In this document: positions 18,719 to 28,307 of the stretch, piece by piece | How positions within the stretch are numbered: position 1 is the stretch's first letter | Layout of the letters: each line of letters begins with the position of its first letter | NCBI RefSeq assembly: GCF_025965085.1 | Contig: NZ_JAOPXP010000159.1 | Span: 1 to 47,659, forward strand | DNA: 47,659 nt | Reading direction: 5' to 3' | DNA from: Marmoricola sp. | GTDB taxonomy: Bacteria; Actinomycetota; Actinomycetes; Propionibacteriales; Nocardioidaceae | The notes under the pieces: generated by a model | Database searches by the model: none | Told to the model about the DNA's origin: nothing | The model's input: the letters and a program-made list of their open reading frames with translations, nothing else | Position numbers and translations under genes: made by a program

Positions 18719-19636
18719 GCTGGTGCGGGAACCGACGGAGCCGAGGTCGAGCTCGCGCCAGCGTGGGCCCACCGGGGTCAGGGTGACGGTGCGCTCGTCG
18801 TCGGAGGTACGCCGGAGGCTGAGCTCGAGGCGGTCGACCGAGAGCGACTCGGCGAGGCCCTCGCCCCACTCCACCACTGTCACCGCGTCGTCGAGGTCGG
18901 TGTCGAGGTCGAGGTCGTCGAGCTCGGCGGCGCCCCCGAGGCGGTAGGCGTCCACGTGGACCAGGGCCGGGCCGTCAAGCAGGGACGGGTGCACGCGCGC
19001 GATCACGAAGGTCGGGGAGGTGATGGCGCCGCGTACCCCCAGGCCGGCACCGATCCCCTGGGTCAGCGTCGTCTTGCCCGCCCCGAGATCACCGGTGAGG
19101 ATCACCAGGTCGCCGGGGCCGAGGCGCGCGGAGAGGTGCTCCCCGAACGCACGGGTCTCCTCGGGCGTGGCGAGGTCCTGCGTGATCGGGAGCATCCGCA
19201 GCATCGTCAGGCGGTTTCCGTTGCGCTCGGACTCGACGTACCCGAGGTTGCGCCAGAAGCTGATCGTCCCCGGCAGCTCCACCCGCGCCTCGAGCTCGAG
19301 TCCGGTGAAGCCGAGCTCCTGGGCGATCTCGCGGGCCCGTGACGCCATCTGGGCGGCAACGCCCAGACCCCGCACCGCAGCGAGTACGCCGACCCGGCGC
19401 AGCCCGAGCAACCGGCCCCTCGGCTCCAACAGCAGGGCGCCGACCGGGGACCCGTCGCGCTCGACGAGCAGGCCGCTGTGGGCGTCGAGCGCCTCGCGGA
19501 TCGTGTCGACCGTCTCCTGCAGCGCGGTCGCCGGAGGGTCGAGGACGGGCCGGTCGGCGAACGCCTCGTGGATCACGCGCAGGACATCGGCCGCTCGGGA
19601 TCCGTCCACGACCTCGATCGTCGTCTCGTCGCTCAT
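18713..19636 (-). CDS. tsaE: Fusion protein: N-terminal GNAT acetyltransferase + C-terminal TsaE ATPase (307 aa)
   Basis: GNAT: VGVLAAVRGLGVAAQMASRAREIAQELGFTGLELEARVELPGTISFWRNLGY; TsaE: GDLVILTGDLGAGKTTLTQGIGAGLGVRGAITSPTFVIARVH...LVHVDAYRLGG...VVEWGEGL. Confidence 0.9.
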   Translation of the reverse strand: MSDETTIEVVDGSRAADVLRVIHEAFADRPVLDPPATALQETVDTIREALDAHSGLLVERDGSPVGALLLEPRGRLLGLRRVGVLAAVRGLGVAAQMASRAREIAQELGFTGLELEARVELPGTISFWRNLGYVESERNGNRLTMLRMLPITQDLATPEETRAFGEHLSARLGPGDLVILTGDLGAGKTTLTQGIGAGLGVRGAITSPTFVIARVHPSLLDGPALVHVDAYRLGGAAELDDLDLDTDLDDAVTVVEWGEGLAESLSVDRLELSLRRTSDDERTVTLTPVGPRWRELDLGSVGSRTSG

Positions 19637-20700
19637 CGGGGCGCCACCGCCACGAGCTCCTCCAGCGCCTCGTTCACCTGGGCACGCGACTCGAAGATCG
19701 CCATGTGGCCCGCGCCCTCGCACTCCACGAGCCGGGCCTCGGGAAGTCGCTCGGCCATCATGCGGCTGTGCTCGATCGAGGTGAGCCTGTCCTTGGTGCC
19801 GCAGATGATCGTCGTCGGGACGTCCTCGAAGGCGGAGAGGTGCTCGAACTTGTCGAGCGTCGAGAAGTTCGGGAAGAACTCGGCCAGGACCTCGAAGGGG
19901 GTACCGGCCAGCATCTCGTCGAGGAACTCCACCTCCGCGGCAGGCACGTCCTTGCTCCCGAAGGCGAACATGTCCGCGACGAGGAAGCCGATGTTGGAGC
20001 CCGGCCGACGAGCGGTGTCCACCAGTTCCGGCGCCTTGGCCAGCGCCGCAATCAGGCGCGGGGCGACCACCTGCCCGACACGGTCGGGGATCCAGCGTCC
20101 GAGCGTGCGGTGCGGCTTCAGGTTGCCTGCGGTCGTGGAGATCAGACCGACGCCGGAGACGCGCCGCGCGAACAGCTCGGGGTGCCGCTCGGCGAAGGCG
20201 ATGATCGACATCCCGCCCATCGAGTGCCCGACGAGGACGACGTCGCCCTCCGGCACGAGCTCGGTGACGACCCGCGCGAGGTCGTCGCCCAGCTGCTCGA
20301 TGTTGGCGTGCTCACGATCACTGCGCTCGGAGCGTCCGTGCGAGCGCTGGTCGTAGAAGACCATCCGGTGCTTGCCCCGGAACGCCTCGCGCTGGAAGTG
20401 CCAGCAGTCGAGGTTGAGCGCGTAGCCGTGCACGAAGACCACGGTCACGTCCGACTGGCGGCGACGCTCGCCGGCTTCGTAGGGCGCGAGCTCGTCGATC
20501 TCGGCGTGCAGCACGACCCCGTCGTCGCACTTGACCGGCACCGGGTCCGAGTGGATCGCGCCCAGGCGGTCGGCCTCGGCGGAGCCCGAGCGACGTGCAC
20601 TCACCACCCGGCGTTCGACCACCACACCGGTCGCGAGCGCGGCCATGGCAGCCGCGCCGAGCCCGCCTGCGGCGTACGCGAGGGAGCGTCGCTTGCTCAC
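19633..20700 (-). CDS. Alpha/beta hydrolase (355 aa, GTG start)
   Basis: VVFVHGYALNLDCWHFQREAF, VVLVGHSMGGMSIIAFAERHPELF, CEGAGHMAIFE; ATGA/GTGA overlaps with neighbours. Confidence 0.9.
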   Translation of the reverse strand: MSKRRSLAYAAGGLGAAAMAALATGVVVERRVVSARRSGSAEADRLGAIHSDPVPVKCDDGVVLHAEIDELAPYEAGERRRQSDVTVVFVHGYALNLDCWHFQREAFRGKHRMVFYDQRSHGRSERSDREHANIEQLGDDLARVVTELVPEGDVVLVGHSMGGMSIIAFAERHPELFARRVSGVGLISTTAGNLKPHRTLGRWIPDRVGQVVAPRLIAALAKAPELVDTARRPGSNIGFLVADMFAFGSKDVPAAEVEFLDEMLAGTPFEVLAEFFPNFSTLDKFEHLSAFEDVPTTIICGTKDRLTSIEHSRMMAERLPEARLVECEGAGHMAIFESRAQVNEALEELVAVAPR

Positions 20701-21866
20701 GTTGCCTCGTCCCCGACCCAGACCCGGGTCTGTCGGCCACCCATCCGGGTGACGATCTCGTAGTTGATCGTCCCGCACCACCGCGCCCAGTCGGTCGCGG
20801 TCGGCTCGCCGTGCGTGCCGGGGCCGAACAGTACGACGTCCTCACCGGCCTCACCCGCGGGCGCCTCGACGACGAACTGGTCCATGCACACGCGGCCGAG
20901 CACCCGCCCACGCGCACCACCGACGAGCACCTGCGCAGTGGAGGAGGCGGCGCGAGGAATGCCGTCGCCGTACCCCATCGGGACCAGCGCCACCCGGAGC
21001 GGCTCGGTCGCCACGAACGTGTGACCGTAGGAGACGCCGTCGCCGGCAGCGAGCTCCTTGGTGAGTACGACGGACCCGCGGACCGTCATCGCCGGGACCA
21101 GCCCGACCTCCTCGGCCGTCCGCACGTCCGGGGCCGGACTGAGGCCGTAGACGGCGATGCCGAGGCGGACGAGGTCATACCTGGTCCCCGGGAGCAGGAT
21201 CGCCCCCGCCGAGTTGGCCAGGTGACGGACCTCCGGCACCAGCCCGGCGCGCGCGACCACGGCGAGCGCCTCCTCGAACGCAGCGACCTGCGCCTTGTTG
21301 GCCGGATGTTCGGGCTCGTCGGAGCAGGCGAGGTGGGACCACGCCCCGGTGACCGTCACGAAGCCGCCCTGCTCGGCAGCCCGGGCCGCGTCGGCCAGGG
21401 CCGACCACTCGGTGCGCGGAGCCCCTCCGCGGGAGAGGCCGGTGTCGAACTTCAGCTGCACGCGGGCGACGCGGCCGGTCTCGTGCGCGGCGGACACGAT
21501 CTCGTCGAGCTGTGCGACCGAGTAGGCGGAGACGTCGACCTCGGCCTCGAGGAGCCGGGTGAAGTCCGCTCCCGGCGCAGCGAGCCAGCACAGGATCCGC
21601 CCGGTGTCACCGGCCTCGCGGAGGGCCAGCGCCTCGGCGCCGGTGGCGACCCCGAGCCAGTCGGCCCCCGCCGCGCGCGCGGCCCGAGCGACGGGCAGCA
21701 TCCCGTGACCGTAGGCGTCGGCCTTGACGACCACCATCGCCAGGGGGCCCTGCGACCGTCCCTCGGAGACGAGCTCGCGCAACCGGCCGACGTTGTGCCG
21801 AATCGCGCCCAGGTCGACGACGACCTGGGCGTGCGGGCTCGGTGGGGAGGACATGTCGTCGCCCAT
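20697..21866 (-). CDS. alr: Alanine racemase
   Basis: MVVVKADAYGHGMLPVARAA, RVQLKFDTGLSRGG, VSYGHTFVATEPLRVALVPMGYGDGIPR, GRVCMDQFVV. Confidence 0.96.
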   Translation of the reverse strand: MGDDMSSPPSPHAQVVVDLGAIRHNVGRLRELVSEGRSQGPLAMVVVKADAYGHGMLPVARAARAAGADWLGVATGAEALALREAGDTGRILCWLAAPGADFTRLLEAEVDVSAYSVAQLDEIVSAAHETGRVARVQLKFDTGLSRGGAPRTEWSALADAARAAEQGGFVTVTGAWSHLACSDEPEHPANKAQVAAFEEALAVVARAGLVPEVRHLANSAGAILLPGTRYDLVRLGIAVYGLSPAPDVRTAEEVGLVPAMTVRGSVVLTKELAAGDGVSYGHTFVATEPLRVALVPMGYGDGIPRAASSTAQVLVGGARGRVLGRVCMDQFVVEAPAGEAGEDVVLFGPGTHGEPTATDWARWCGTINYEIVTRMGGRQTRVWVGDEAT

Positions 21867-21875
21867 CCTCCCATT

Positions 21876-23249
21876 TCAGCCGAGCAGGTTGCGTACGACC
21901 TCCGGCACGGCGTCGGCCACGGCACTCGCGCTCAGTGGTCCACCCGCACTGGCCAGGGCTGCCGCGGCGCCGTGCAGCCACGACCCGACGGAGGCGGCGT
22001 CCCACGGGTCCAGGCCGGCAGCGAGCAGCGCACCGATGAGCCCGGCCAGCACGTCACCGGCCCCCGCGACGGCCAGCCACGGCACGCCACTGGTCGTCAC
22101 CCGCACGCGCCCGTCGGGCCGGGCGATGAGAGTGCGGCGCCCCTTGAGCAGCACCACGGCGTCGTACTCCACGGCCGCGCGGCGCGCGAAGCCGAGCTGG
22201 TCCGCCTCGACCTCCTCACGGGCCACGTCGAGCATGCGGGCGAGCTCACCGGCGTGCGGAGTGAGTACGACGGAACCGGCGCCCTTCTCCACGTGGATGA
22301 GGGCGTCGGCGTCGACCACGGTCGGAACCCCGTCGCCGAGCGCCTCGGCGAGGGCCGCCTCCGCATCGGCGTCACCGCCGGAGCCGACCACCCAGGCCTG
22401 CACCCGCCCCTCGGCGGCGACGACCTCCGGGTGACGGGCCCGCACCGCGTCGGCCGCCGACCCGAGGTAGCGGACCATGCCCGCCAGGCCGGTCGCCGCG
22501 CCGGACGTGCACAGCACCGCCGCCCCCGGATAGGTCTGCGAGCCGGCACGGACACCGACGACGCCGCGGGTGTACTTGTGGTCGAAGCCGTCGGGTACCG
22601 GGAGCAGGGCTGCGACGTCGACCGGCTGGAGCGCCTCGACCGGCGCCTGCGGGAGGTCGAGGCCGAGGTCGACGAGGTGTACGACGCCACACGCGCGCGC
22701 CGCCGGGTCGATCAGGTGGGCGATCTTGTGGGTGCCGAAGGTGACGGTCAGGTCGGCACGGACATGCGCGCCGTCGAGGTGTCCGGTGTCGACGCCGACC
22801 CCGGAGGGGACGTCCACCGACACCACGGGTACTCCCGGGAACGCGGCCAGCGCGGCCTCGGCCTCCTCGAGGAGACCGGATCGTCCCCCGATGCCGACGA
22901 TCCCGTCGACGACGACATCCGGCTGGTGGGCCTCGGACACCGCGACGGCGCGTCCACCGCTGGCCAGCAACGCCTCCAGCCCGTCGGCGCGCGCCTTCTC
23001 CGACAGCAGGACGGCCTCGACCGCGGCCCCCCTGCGCGCGAGCATCGCCCCGGCCCACAGGGCGTCACCGCCGTTGTCCCCCGCCCCGACGAGCAGGAGG
23101 ACCCGGGCGGCGTAGGCCGAGCCGATGAGGTCGGTGATGGCGACCGCCAGCCCGGCGGCAGCTCGCTGCATCAACGCGCCGTCGGGGAGCCCAGCCATCA
23201 GCTCCCCCTCCGCCGCCCGGACCTGCTCGACCGTGTGTGCGCTGCGCAT
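21876..23249 (-). CDS. nnr: Bifunctional NAD(P)HX epimerase/dehydratase
   Basis: LLLVGAGDNGGDALWAGAMLARRG, SVDVPSGVGVDTG, VLTPHAGELARML, GVPWLAVAGAGDVLAGLIGALLAAG. Confidence 0.94.
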   Translation of the reverse strand: MRSAHTVEQVRAAEGELMAGLPDGALMQRAAAGLAVAITDLIGSAYAARVLLLVGAGDNGGDALWAGAMLARRGAAVEAVLLSEKARADGLEALLASGGRAVAVSEAHQPDVVVDGIVGIGGRSGLLEEAEAALAAFPGVPVVSVDVPSGVGVDTGHLDGAHVRADLTVTFGTHKIAHLIDPAARACGVVHLVDLGLDLPQAPVEALQPVDVAALLPVPDGFDHKYTRGVVGVRAGSQTYPGAAVLCTSGAATGLAGMVRYLGSAADAVRARHPEVVAAEGRVQAWVVGSGGDADAEAALAEALGDGVPTVVDADALIHVEKGAGSVVLTPHAGELARMLDVAREEVEADQLGFARRAAVEYDAVVLLKGRRTLIARPDGRVRVTTSGVPWLAVAGAGDVLAGLIGALLAAGLDPWDAASVGSWLHGAAAALASAGGPLSASAVADAVPEVVRNLLG

Positions 23250-23296
23250 GGACCCAAGTTAACGGTCGCGGTGTCACCAGCTGGCTCGGGAAACCG

Positions 23297-23650
23297 TCAC
23301 CGCCGCTCCAGCACCACGAACGCCAGCGCAAGCCCTCCGTCGTGCGAGAGCGTCAGGTGGACGGTGTCGGCGCCGAGAGCCCCTGCCTGCTCCGCCACGG
23401 CGCCGCTCAGCTCGAAGCGGGGTCGGCCGTCCTCGTCGGTGACCACCTCGGTGTCGTGCCAGGACAGGCCGGGTGGTGCGCCCAGCGCCTTGGCGAGAGC
23501 CTCCTTGGCCGCGAAGCGGGCGGCCAGCGACTCCAGGGGCAGGCCCGACTCCGCCGCGGTGAAGAGGCGTTGCCTCAGCGACGGGGTGCGTTCCAGGGAC
23601 TGCCCGAGCCGGGCGACGTCGACGAGGTCGGTGCCCACGCCGACGATCAT
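23297..23650 (-). CDS. acpS: Holo-[acyl-carrier-protein] synthase
   Basis: [53 protein letters not shown]. Confidence 0.95.
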   Translation of the reverse strand: MIVGVGTDLVDVARLGQSLERTPSLRQRLFTAAESGLPLESLAARFAAKEALAKALGAPPGLSWHDTEVVTDEDGRPRFELSGAVAEQAGALGADTVHLTLSHDGGLALAFVVLERR

Positions 23651-23668
23651 CCGGCGATCATCCGGTCG

Positions 23669-25513
23669 TCACTCGACGGTGACCGACTTGGCCAGGTTGC
23701 GCGGCTGGTCGACGTCGTGACCCATGTTGGTGGCCAGCTCGCAGGCGAAGAGCTGGAGCGGGACGGTGGCCACGATCGGCTGCAGGAGGGTGGGTACGAC
23801 GGGAAGGGTGATCGTCACGTCGGCGTACGGCGCGACCTCGTCGTCACCCTCCTCGGCCAGGACGAGCGTCTGCGCACCCCGGGCCCGGATCTCCTGGATG
23901 GCGCTGATCATCTTGGCGTGCAGCTGGTCGCGGCCCTGGGGAGGCACGACGCAGAACACCGGCAGGCCCTCCTCGATGAGGGCGATCGGGCCGTGCTTGA
24001 GCTCGCCCGCGGCGAACCCCTCCGCGTGGATGTAGGCCAGCTCCTTGAGCTTCAGCGCACCCTCCAGCGCCACCGGGAAGCCGGCGTGGCGGCCCAGGAA
24101 CAGCACCGACCTGGCCCCGGCGAGCTGACGTGCCAGCTTGTAGACCGACTCAGCGTCGTCGAGGATCCGCTGCACGTGGGCGGGCATCTTCTCCAGCTCG
24201 TGCACCACGGCCGCGATCTCGTCTCCGTACTTCGTGCCGCGCACCTGCGCGAGGTACAGGCCGAGCAGGTAGCAGGCGATCAGCTGGGTCAGGAAGCCCT
24301 TGGTCGAGGCGACACCGATCTCCGGGCCCGCGTGGGTGTAGATCACCGCGTCCGACTCGCGCGGGATCGTGGAGCCGTTGGTGTTGCAGATCGCGAGCAC
24401 CTTGGCCCGCTGCCGGCGCGCGTAGCGGATCGCCATCAGGGTGTCGGCGGTCTCCCCCGACTGGCTGATCGCGACCACGAGCGTGTGGCGGGTGAGGATC
24501 GGGTCGCGGTAGCGGAACTCGTGGGCCAGCTCGACCTCGCACGGGATGCGGGTCCAGTGCTCGATGGCGTACTTCGCGACCAGGCCGGCGTAGTTCGCCG
24601 TACCGCAGCCGATGATGACGATCTTGTCGATGTCGCGCAGCTCGTCCTCGGTGATGCGCACCTCGTCGAGCTGGAGCAGCCCGGCGCCGTCGTGGCGCCC
24701 CAGCAGCGCATCGGCCACCGCCCGCGGCTGCTCGAAGATCTCCTTGCGCATGAACCAGTCGTAGCCGTCCTTCTCGGCGGCCGAGAGGTCCCAGTCGACG
24801 TGGTAGTGCTTGCCCTCCGCCCGGTTGCCATCGAAGTCCGTCACCTGGACGTCGTCGCGGGTGATCGTCACGACCTGGTCCTGGCCCAGCTCGAGCGCCT
24901 CACGGGTGTGCTCGATGAACGCGGCGACGTCAGAGCCGAGGAAGTTCTCCCCCTCGCCGAGGCCGACCACCAGCGGCGAGTTGCGGCGCGCCGCGACGAC
25001 TCGGTCGGGGTCCTGGCCGTCGACCGCCACCAAGGTGAAGGTACCCTCGAGCTGGCGACAGGCCACCTGCATGGCCGTGGTCAGGTTGCCCGACTCGTCC
25101 AGCGCCACCTCCAGCAGGTGGGCGGCGACCTCCGTGTCGGTCTCCGAGCGCAGGCCGTGACCGGTGCGTTCGAGCTCCTCGCGGAGCTTGGCGAAGTTCT
25201 CGATGATGCCGTTGTGCACGACGGCCACCCGGCCGGTCCGACCGAGGTGCGGATGCGCGTTCACGTCGTTGGGCGCACCGTGGGTGGCCCAGCGGGTGTG
25301 CCCGATGCCGGTCGTCGAGGGCGGCAGCGGACTCTCCTTGATGGCCTTCTCGAGGTTGGCCAGCTTGCCGGCCCGCTTGTCGGAGACGATGTCACCGTCG
25401 TTGACCAGCGCGATGCCGGCCGAGTCGTAGCCTCGGTACTCCAGCCGGCGCAACCCCTCGATCACGACGATCTCGGCCTGCTTGTCGCCGACGTAGCCCA
25501 CGATTCCACACAT
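23669..25513 (-). CDS. glmS: Glutamine--fructose-6-phosphate aminotransferase
   Basis: MCGIVGYVGDKQAEIVVIEGLRRLEYRGYDSAGIAL ... PRNLAKSVTVE C-terminus. Confidence 0.98.
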   Translation of the reverse strand: MCGIVGYVGDKQAEIVVIEGLRRLEYRGYDSAGIALVNDGDIVSDKRAGKLANLEKAIKESPLPPSTTGIGHTRWATHGAPNDVNAHPHLGRTGRVAVVHNGIIENFAKLREELERTGHGLRSETDTEVAAHLLEVALDESGNLTTAMQVACRQLEGTFTLVAVDGQDPDRVVAARRNSPLVVGLGEGENFLGSDVAAFIEHTREALELGQDQVVTITRDDVQVTDFDGNRAEGKHYHVDWDLSAAEKDGYDWFMRKEIFEQPRAVADALLGRHDGAGLLQLDEVRITEDELRDIDKIVIIGCGTANYAGLVAKYAIEHWTRIPCEVELAHEFRYRDPILTRHTLVVAISQSGETADTLMAIRYARRQRAKVLAICNTNGSTIPRESDAVIYTHAGPEIGVASTKGFLTQLIACYLLGLYLAQVRGTKYGDEIAAVVHELEKMPAHVQRILDDAESVYKLARQLAGARSVLFLGRHAGFPVALEGALKLKELAYIHAEGFAAGELKHGPIALIEEGLPVFCVVPPQGRDQLHAKMISAIQEIRARGAQTLVLAEEGDDEVAPYADVTITLPVVPTLLQPIVATVPLQLFACELATNMGHDVDQPRNLAKSVTVE

Positions 25514-25608
25514 GGCGGTCAGTCTAGGTGCGCGTGGGGCGCGACTGCTGCAGGCAGCCGCCGCACGGGCCGGTCGGCCCGATCGGGCGCTCCTCTAGGG
25601 TGACGATC

Positions 25609-26568
25609 ATGTCGAACGGCGCGCACCCGGGCGAGAGCTCGCCGTACGTCGAGCTCGACCGGGACGCCTGGGCGGCCCTGGGCCGCACCACCGAGCAGCC
25701 GCTGTCCCGCGAGGAGATCGACAGGGTGCGGGGTCTCGGCGACGAGCTGGACCTCGAGGAGGTGCAGCAGGTGTACCTGCCGCTCTCCCGCTTGCTGAGC
25801 CTGCGGGTGAAGGCCGCCACCACCCTGCACCGCAGCCAGGAGGAGTTCCTCCACCAGCCGCAGCCGCCGCGCACGCCCTTCGTGATCGGGCTGGCCGGCT
25901 CGGTGGCCGTGGGCAAGTCGACGACCGCACGCGTGCTGCAGCAGATGCTGGCCCACTGGCCCGAGCACCCCCGCGTCTCCCTCGTCACCACCGACGGGTT
26001 CCTGCTGCCCAACGCCGAGCTCCGCAGGCGGGGGCTGCTGCACCGCAAGGGGTTCCCGGAGTCCTACGACCGCAAGGCCCTGCTGAAGTTCGTCATCGAC
26101 ATCAAGTCGGGCAGGGACGAGGTCGAGGCCCCGACGTACTCCCATCTCGTCTACGACGTCGTCCCCGACGAGAGGATCGTGGTCTCCCGGCCCGACATCG
26201 TGGTCATCGAGGGACTCAACGTCCTGCAGTCCGCGGCGGTGCGGGCCGACGGGCGCGCCGGGCTGGCGGTCAGCGACTTCTTCGACTTCTCCGTCTACGT
26301 GGACGCCGCGACGGCCGACATCCGCCGCTGGTACACCGACCGGTTCCTGCGGCTGCGCGAGACCGCCTTCCGTGACCCGGCGTCGTACTTCGCCCGCTAC
26401 GCCTCGCTCTCCCACGACGAGGCCGTCTCCGAGGCGAGCCGCATCTGGGACGAGATCAACGGCCCCAACCTCAAGCAGAACGTCCAGCCCACCCGGTCAC
26501 GCGCGACCCTGGTGCTGCGCAAGGACCACGACCACTCGGTGCGGTGGGTGCGGCTGCGCAAGCTGTGA
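25609..26568 (+). CDS. coaA: Type I pantothenate kinase
   Basis: FVIGLAGSVAVGKSTTARVLQQML, LVTTDGFLLPNAELRRRGLLHRKGFPESYD. Confidence 0.97.
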   Translation: MSNGAHPGESSPYVELDRDAWAALGRTTEQPLSREEIDRVRGLGDELDLEEVQQVYLPLSRLLSLRVKAATTLHRSQEEFLHQPQPPRTPFVIGLAGSVAVGKSTTARVLQQMLAHWPEHPRVSLVTTDGFLLPNAELRRRGLLHRKGFPESYDRKALLKFVIDIKSGRDEVEAPTYSHLVYDVVPDERIVVSRPDIVVIEGLNVLQSAAVRADGRAGLAVSDFFDFSVYVDAATADIRRWYTDRFLRLRETAFRDPASYFARYASLSHDEAVSEASRIWDEINGPNLKQNVQPTRSRATLVLRKDHDHSVRWVRLRKL

Positions 26569-26596
26569 GCGCGGACGACGTGTTCCCTGAGCCATG

Positions 26597-26613
26597 GTCG
26601 TCGGCACGACGAC
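26597..26613 (+). terminator. Candidate hairpin after coaA: GTCGTCG-GCA-CGACGAC
   Basis: Perfect 7-bp stem 29 nt after the coaA stop; no U-tract. Confidence 0.35.
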
Positions 26614-26821
26614 ACAGGTGACCCAGCGGCGGTCCGGCAGCGGCGCTCGCGTCGTCCGACCTCGCCGTCACGCAGCCACACCCCGACCTTCCCTCCGTCC
26701 GTCCGGTGCTCGAGACAACGGCGAGCGCTCACCCGAAACTCCCTCAACGAGCGGACGACCGGTCTGAACCAGCAGGTGACAGCGGGCGCCCGCCGCTGGG
26801 ACCGCGCCTACGCTGGGAGGT

Positions 26822-27454
26822 ATGCCGCGGATGAGCATGAACAAGGTCATCCACGGCGCCCTGCGGCGCGATCTCGACCGGTTCGAGGTGGCGCTGGCGG
26901 CCTTCCCGGCCGGCGACCGGGAGAGGGTCGCGCAGCTCGGCGCCGCGTGGGAGAACTTCGACCACCAGCTGACCGATCATCACGAGGGCGAGCACGACAT
27001 CGCGTGGCCGGCGCTGCGGCAGGTAGGGGTGAGCGCCGAGACGATCGCGCGCATGGATGCCGAGCACGCGGTGATCGCGGGGGCGCTCGCCGGCGCCCGG
27101 AGCGCCATGTCCGCGCTGCAGGCCGACCCCGGCGCCGACGAGGCCATTGCCGCTCTGGCCGCTATCCGCCGCCTCGAGGAGGTGACCGTCGAGCACTTCG
27201 ACCACGAGGAGCAGGAGATCGAGCCGATCTACCTCGCGAACGAGGACTCGCCCGCGATCAAGGAGATGGGGCGCAGGTTCGCGAAGGTGGGTCCCGTCAA
27301 GGGCGGGCAGTTCTTCGCCTGGGTCACCGACGGGGCGTCGGCCGAGGAGAAGGCGACCATCGGTGCCACCGTGCCGGCGCCGGTGCTGAAGCTGGTCATG
27401 GCGCTGTTCGGCAGGAACTACCGCAAGCGGGTCGCCCCGGCATGGAAGGGTTGA
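26822..27454 (+). CDS. Hemerythrin HHE domain protein (210 aa)
   Basis: FDHQLTDHHEGEHDIAWPAL, MDAEHAVIAGAL, EEVTVEHFDHEEQEIEPIYL. Confidence 0.85.
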   Translation: MPRMSMNKVIHGALRRDLDRFEVALAAFPAGDRERVAQLGAAWENFDHQLTDHHEGEHDIAWPALRQVGVSAETIARMDAEHAVIAGALAGARSAMSALQADPGADEAIAALAAIRRLEEVTVEHFDHEEQEIEPIYLANEDSPAIKEMGRRFAKVGPVKGGQFFAWVTDGASAEEKATIGATVPAPVLKLVMALFGRNYRKRVAPAWKG

Positions 27455-27500
27455 CCCGCCTCGTCGTCGAGACCGCCCAGGAGGGCTGACGGCCCGACGC

Positions 27501-27935
27501 TCACTCAGCCGGGGGATCCGCCGCGTCGGCCTCCTCGACCTGGACGAAGCCTGCGAGTGCCCGCACCAATTCCGGGGGCAGGGCCAGGCCGTCCTCGGTG
27601 GCCGGGTTGACCGCCAGCCAGAGGTCGTCCGAGGGCCAGTTGGCCGCCAGCTGCGCGATCGGCAGCCGGAAAGCGGTGACGGGGTCGGCGCCGGCCGCCT
27701 CGAGCGCCTTCTCCGAGGTGAAGACCGGGACGTACTGAGTGCCGTCCTGCTCGATCACGGGAAGCGCGATGGAGCCCTCGGGCGGCGCCTGCTCACCCTC
27801 GGCCCGAGGTTCCTGGGGCAGGAGGGCGATGCTGCTGGCGAGGTCGCGCAGCAGCGCCTGAGGGTCGACTCCCTCGGCACCGCCTCCGTCCGTCGCGTCG
27901 CTGAGAGCCTGGTCGTCCGGGGCGGAGGTGCTCAT
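27501..27935 (-). CDS. SseB family protein (144 aa)
   Basis: GSIALPVIEQDGTQYVPVFTSEKALEAAG...LWLAVNPATEDGLALPPE. Confidence 0.85.
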   Translation of the reverse strand: MSTSAPDDQALSDATDGGGAEGVDPQALLRDLASSIALLPQEPRAEGEQAPPEGSIALPVIEQDGTQYVPVFTSEKALEAAGADPVTAFRLPIAQLAANWPSDDLWLAVNPATEDGLALPPELVRALAGFVQVEEADAADPPAE

Positions 27936-28060
27936 GGTCGTTCCTCTCGCAGAGCGCTCATCGGACCCACCACGCTAGAGCTGCCGCCGAAGCGGGACAT
28001 CACGTGTTCGGGGGATGCACGTCGCTGTGTACGACGAGACGACCGGGGTATCGAGGGGAC

Positions 28061-28270
28061 ATGACCATCGACCCCCCAGCACCGGATGCAGACCCCGCCG
28101 ACGTGGCTGAACAGCACCTGGCCGCCACCCCGACCGACGACCAGGAGGACGCCGTCGACGAGCTGCCGCTGGAGGCCGACGAGGCCGACGTCGCAGAGCA
28201 GCGGATGTCCGCCTCCGGCCTGAACGACGACCTGGACGGGGACCCGGACGAGGACATCGACCGGTCCTGA
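28061..28270 (+). CDS. Small acidic protein with duplicated ADVAEQ motif (69 aa)
   Basis: MTIDPPAPDADPADVAEQHLAATPTDDQEDAVDELPLEADEADVAEQRMSASGLNDDLDGDPDEDIDRS. Confidence 0.7.
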   Translation: MTIDPPAPDADPADVAEQHLAATPTDDQEDAVDELPLEADEADVAEQRMSASGLNDDLDGDPDEDIDRS

Positions 28271-28307
28271 CCCACGTGCGTGAGCAACGGCGACGGCACG
28301 CCTGCTG

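Noticed and set aside
20595-23720. 1041-aa plus-strand ORF
   Set aside because: Antisense to alr, nnr and acpS, which have unambiguous motifs; composition artefact.
23237-25603. 788-aa plus-strand ORF
   Set aside because: Antisense shadow of glmS and acpS.
25514-25608. Possible riboswitch or glmS ribozyme in the glmS/coaA gap
   Set aside because: Only 95 bp with both genes apparently leaderless; no glmS ribozyme core recognised.
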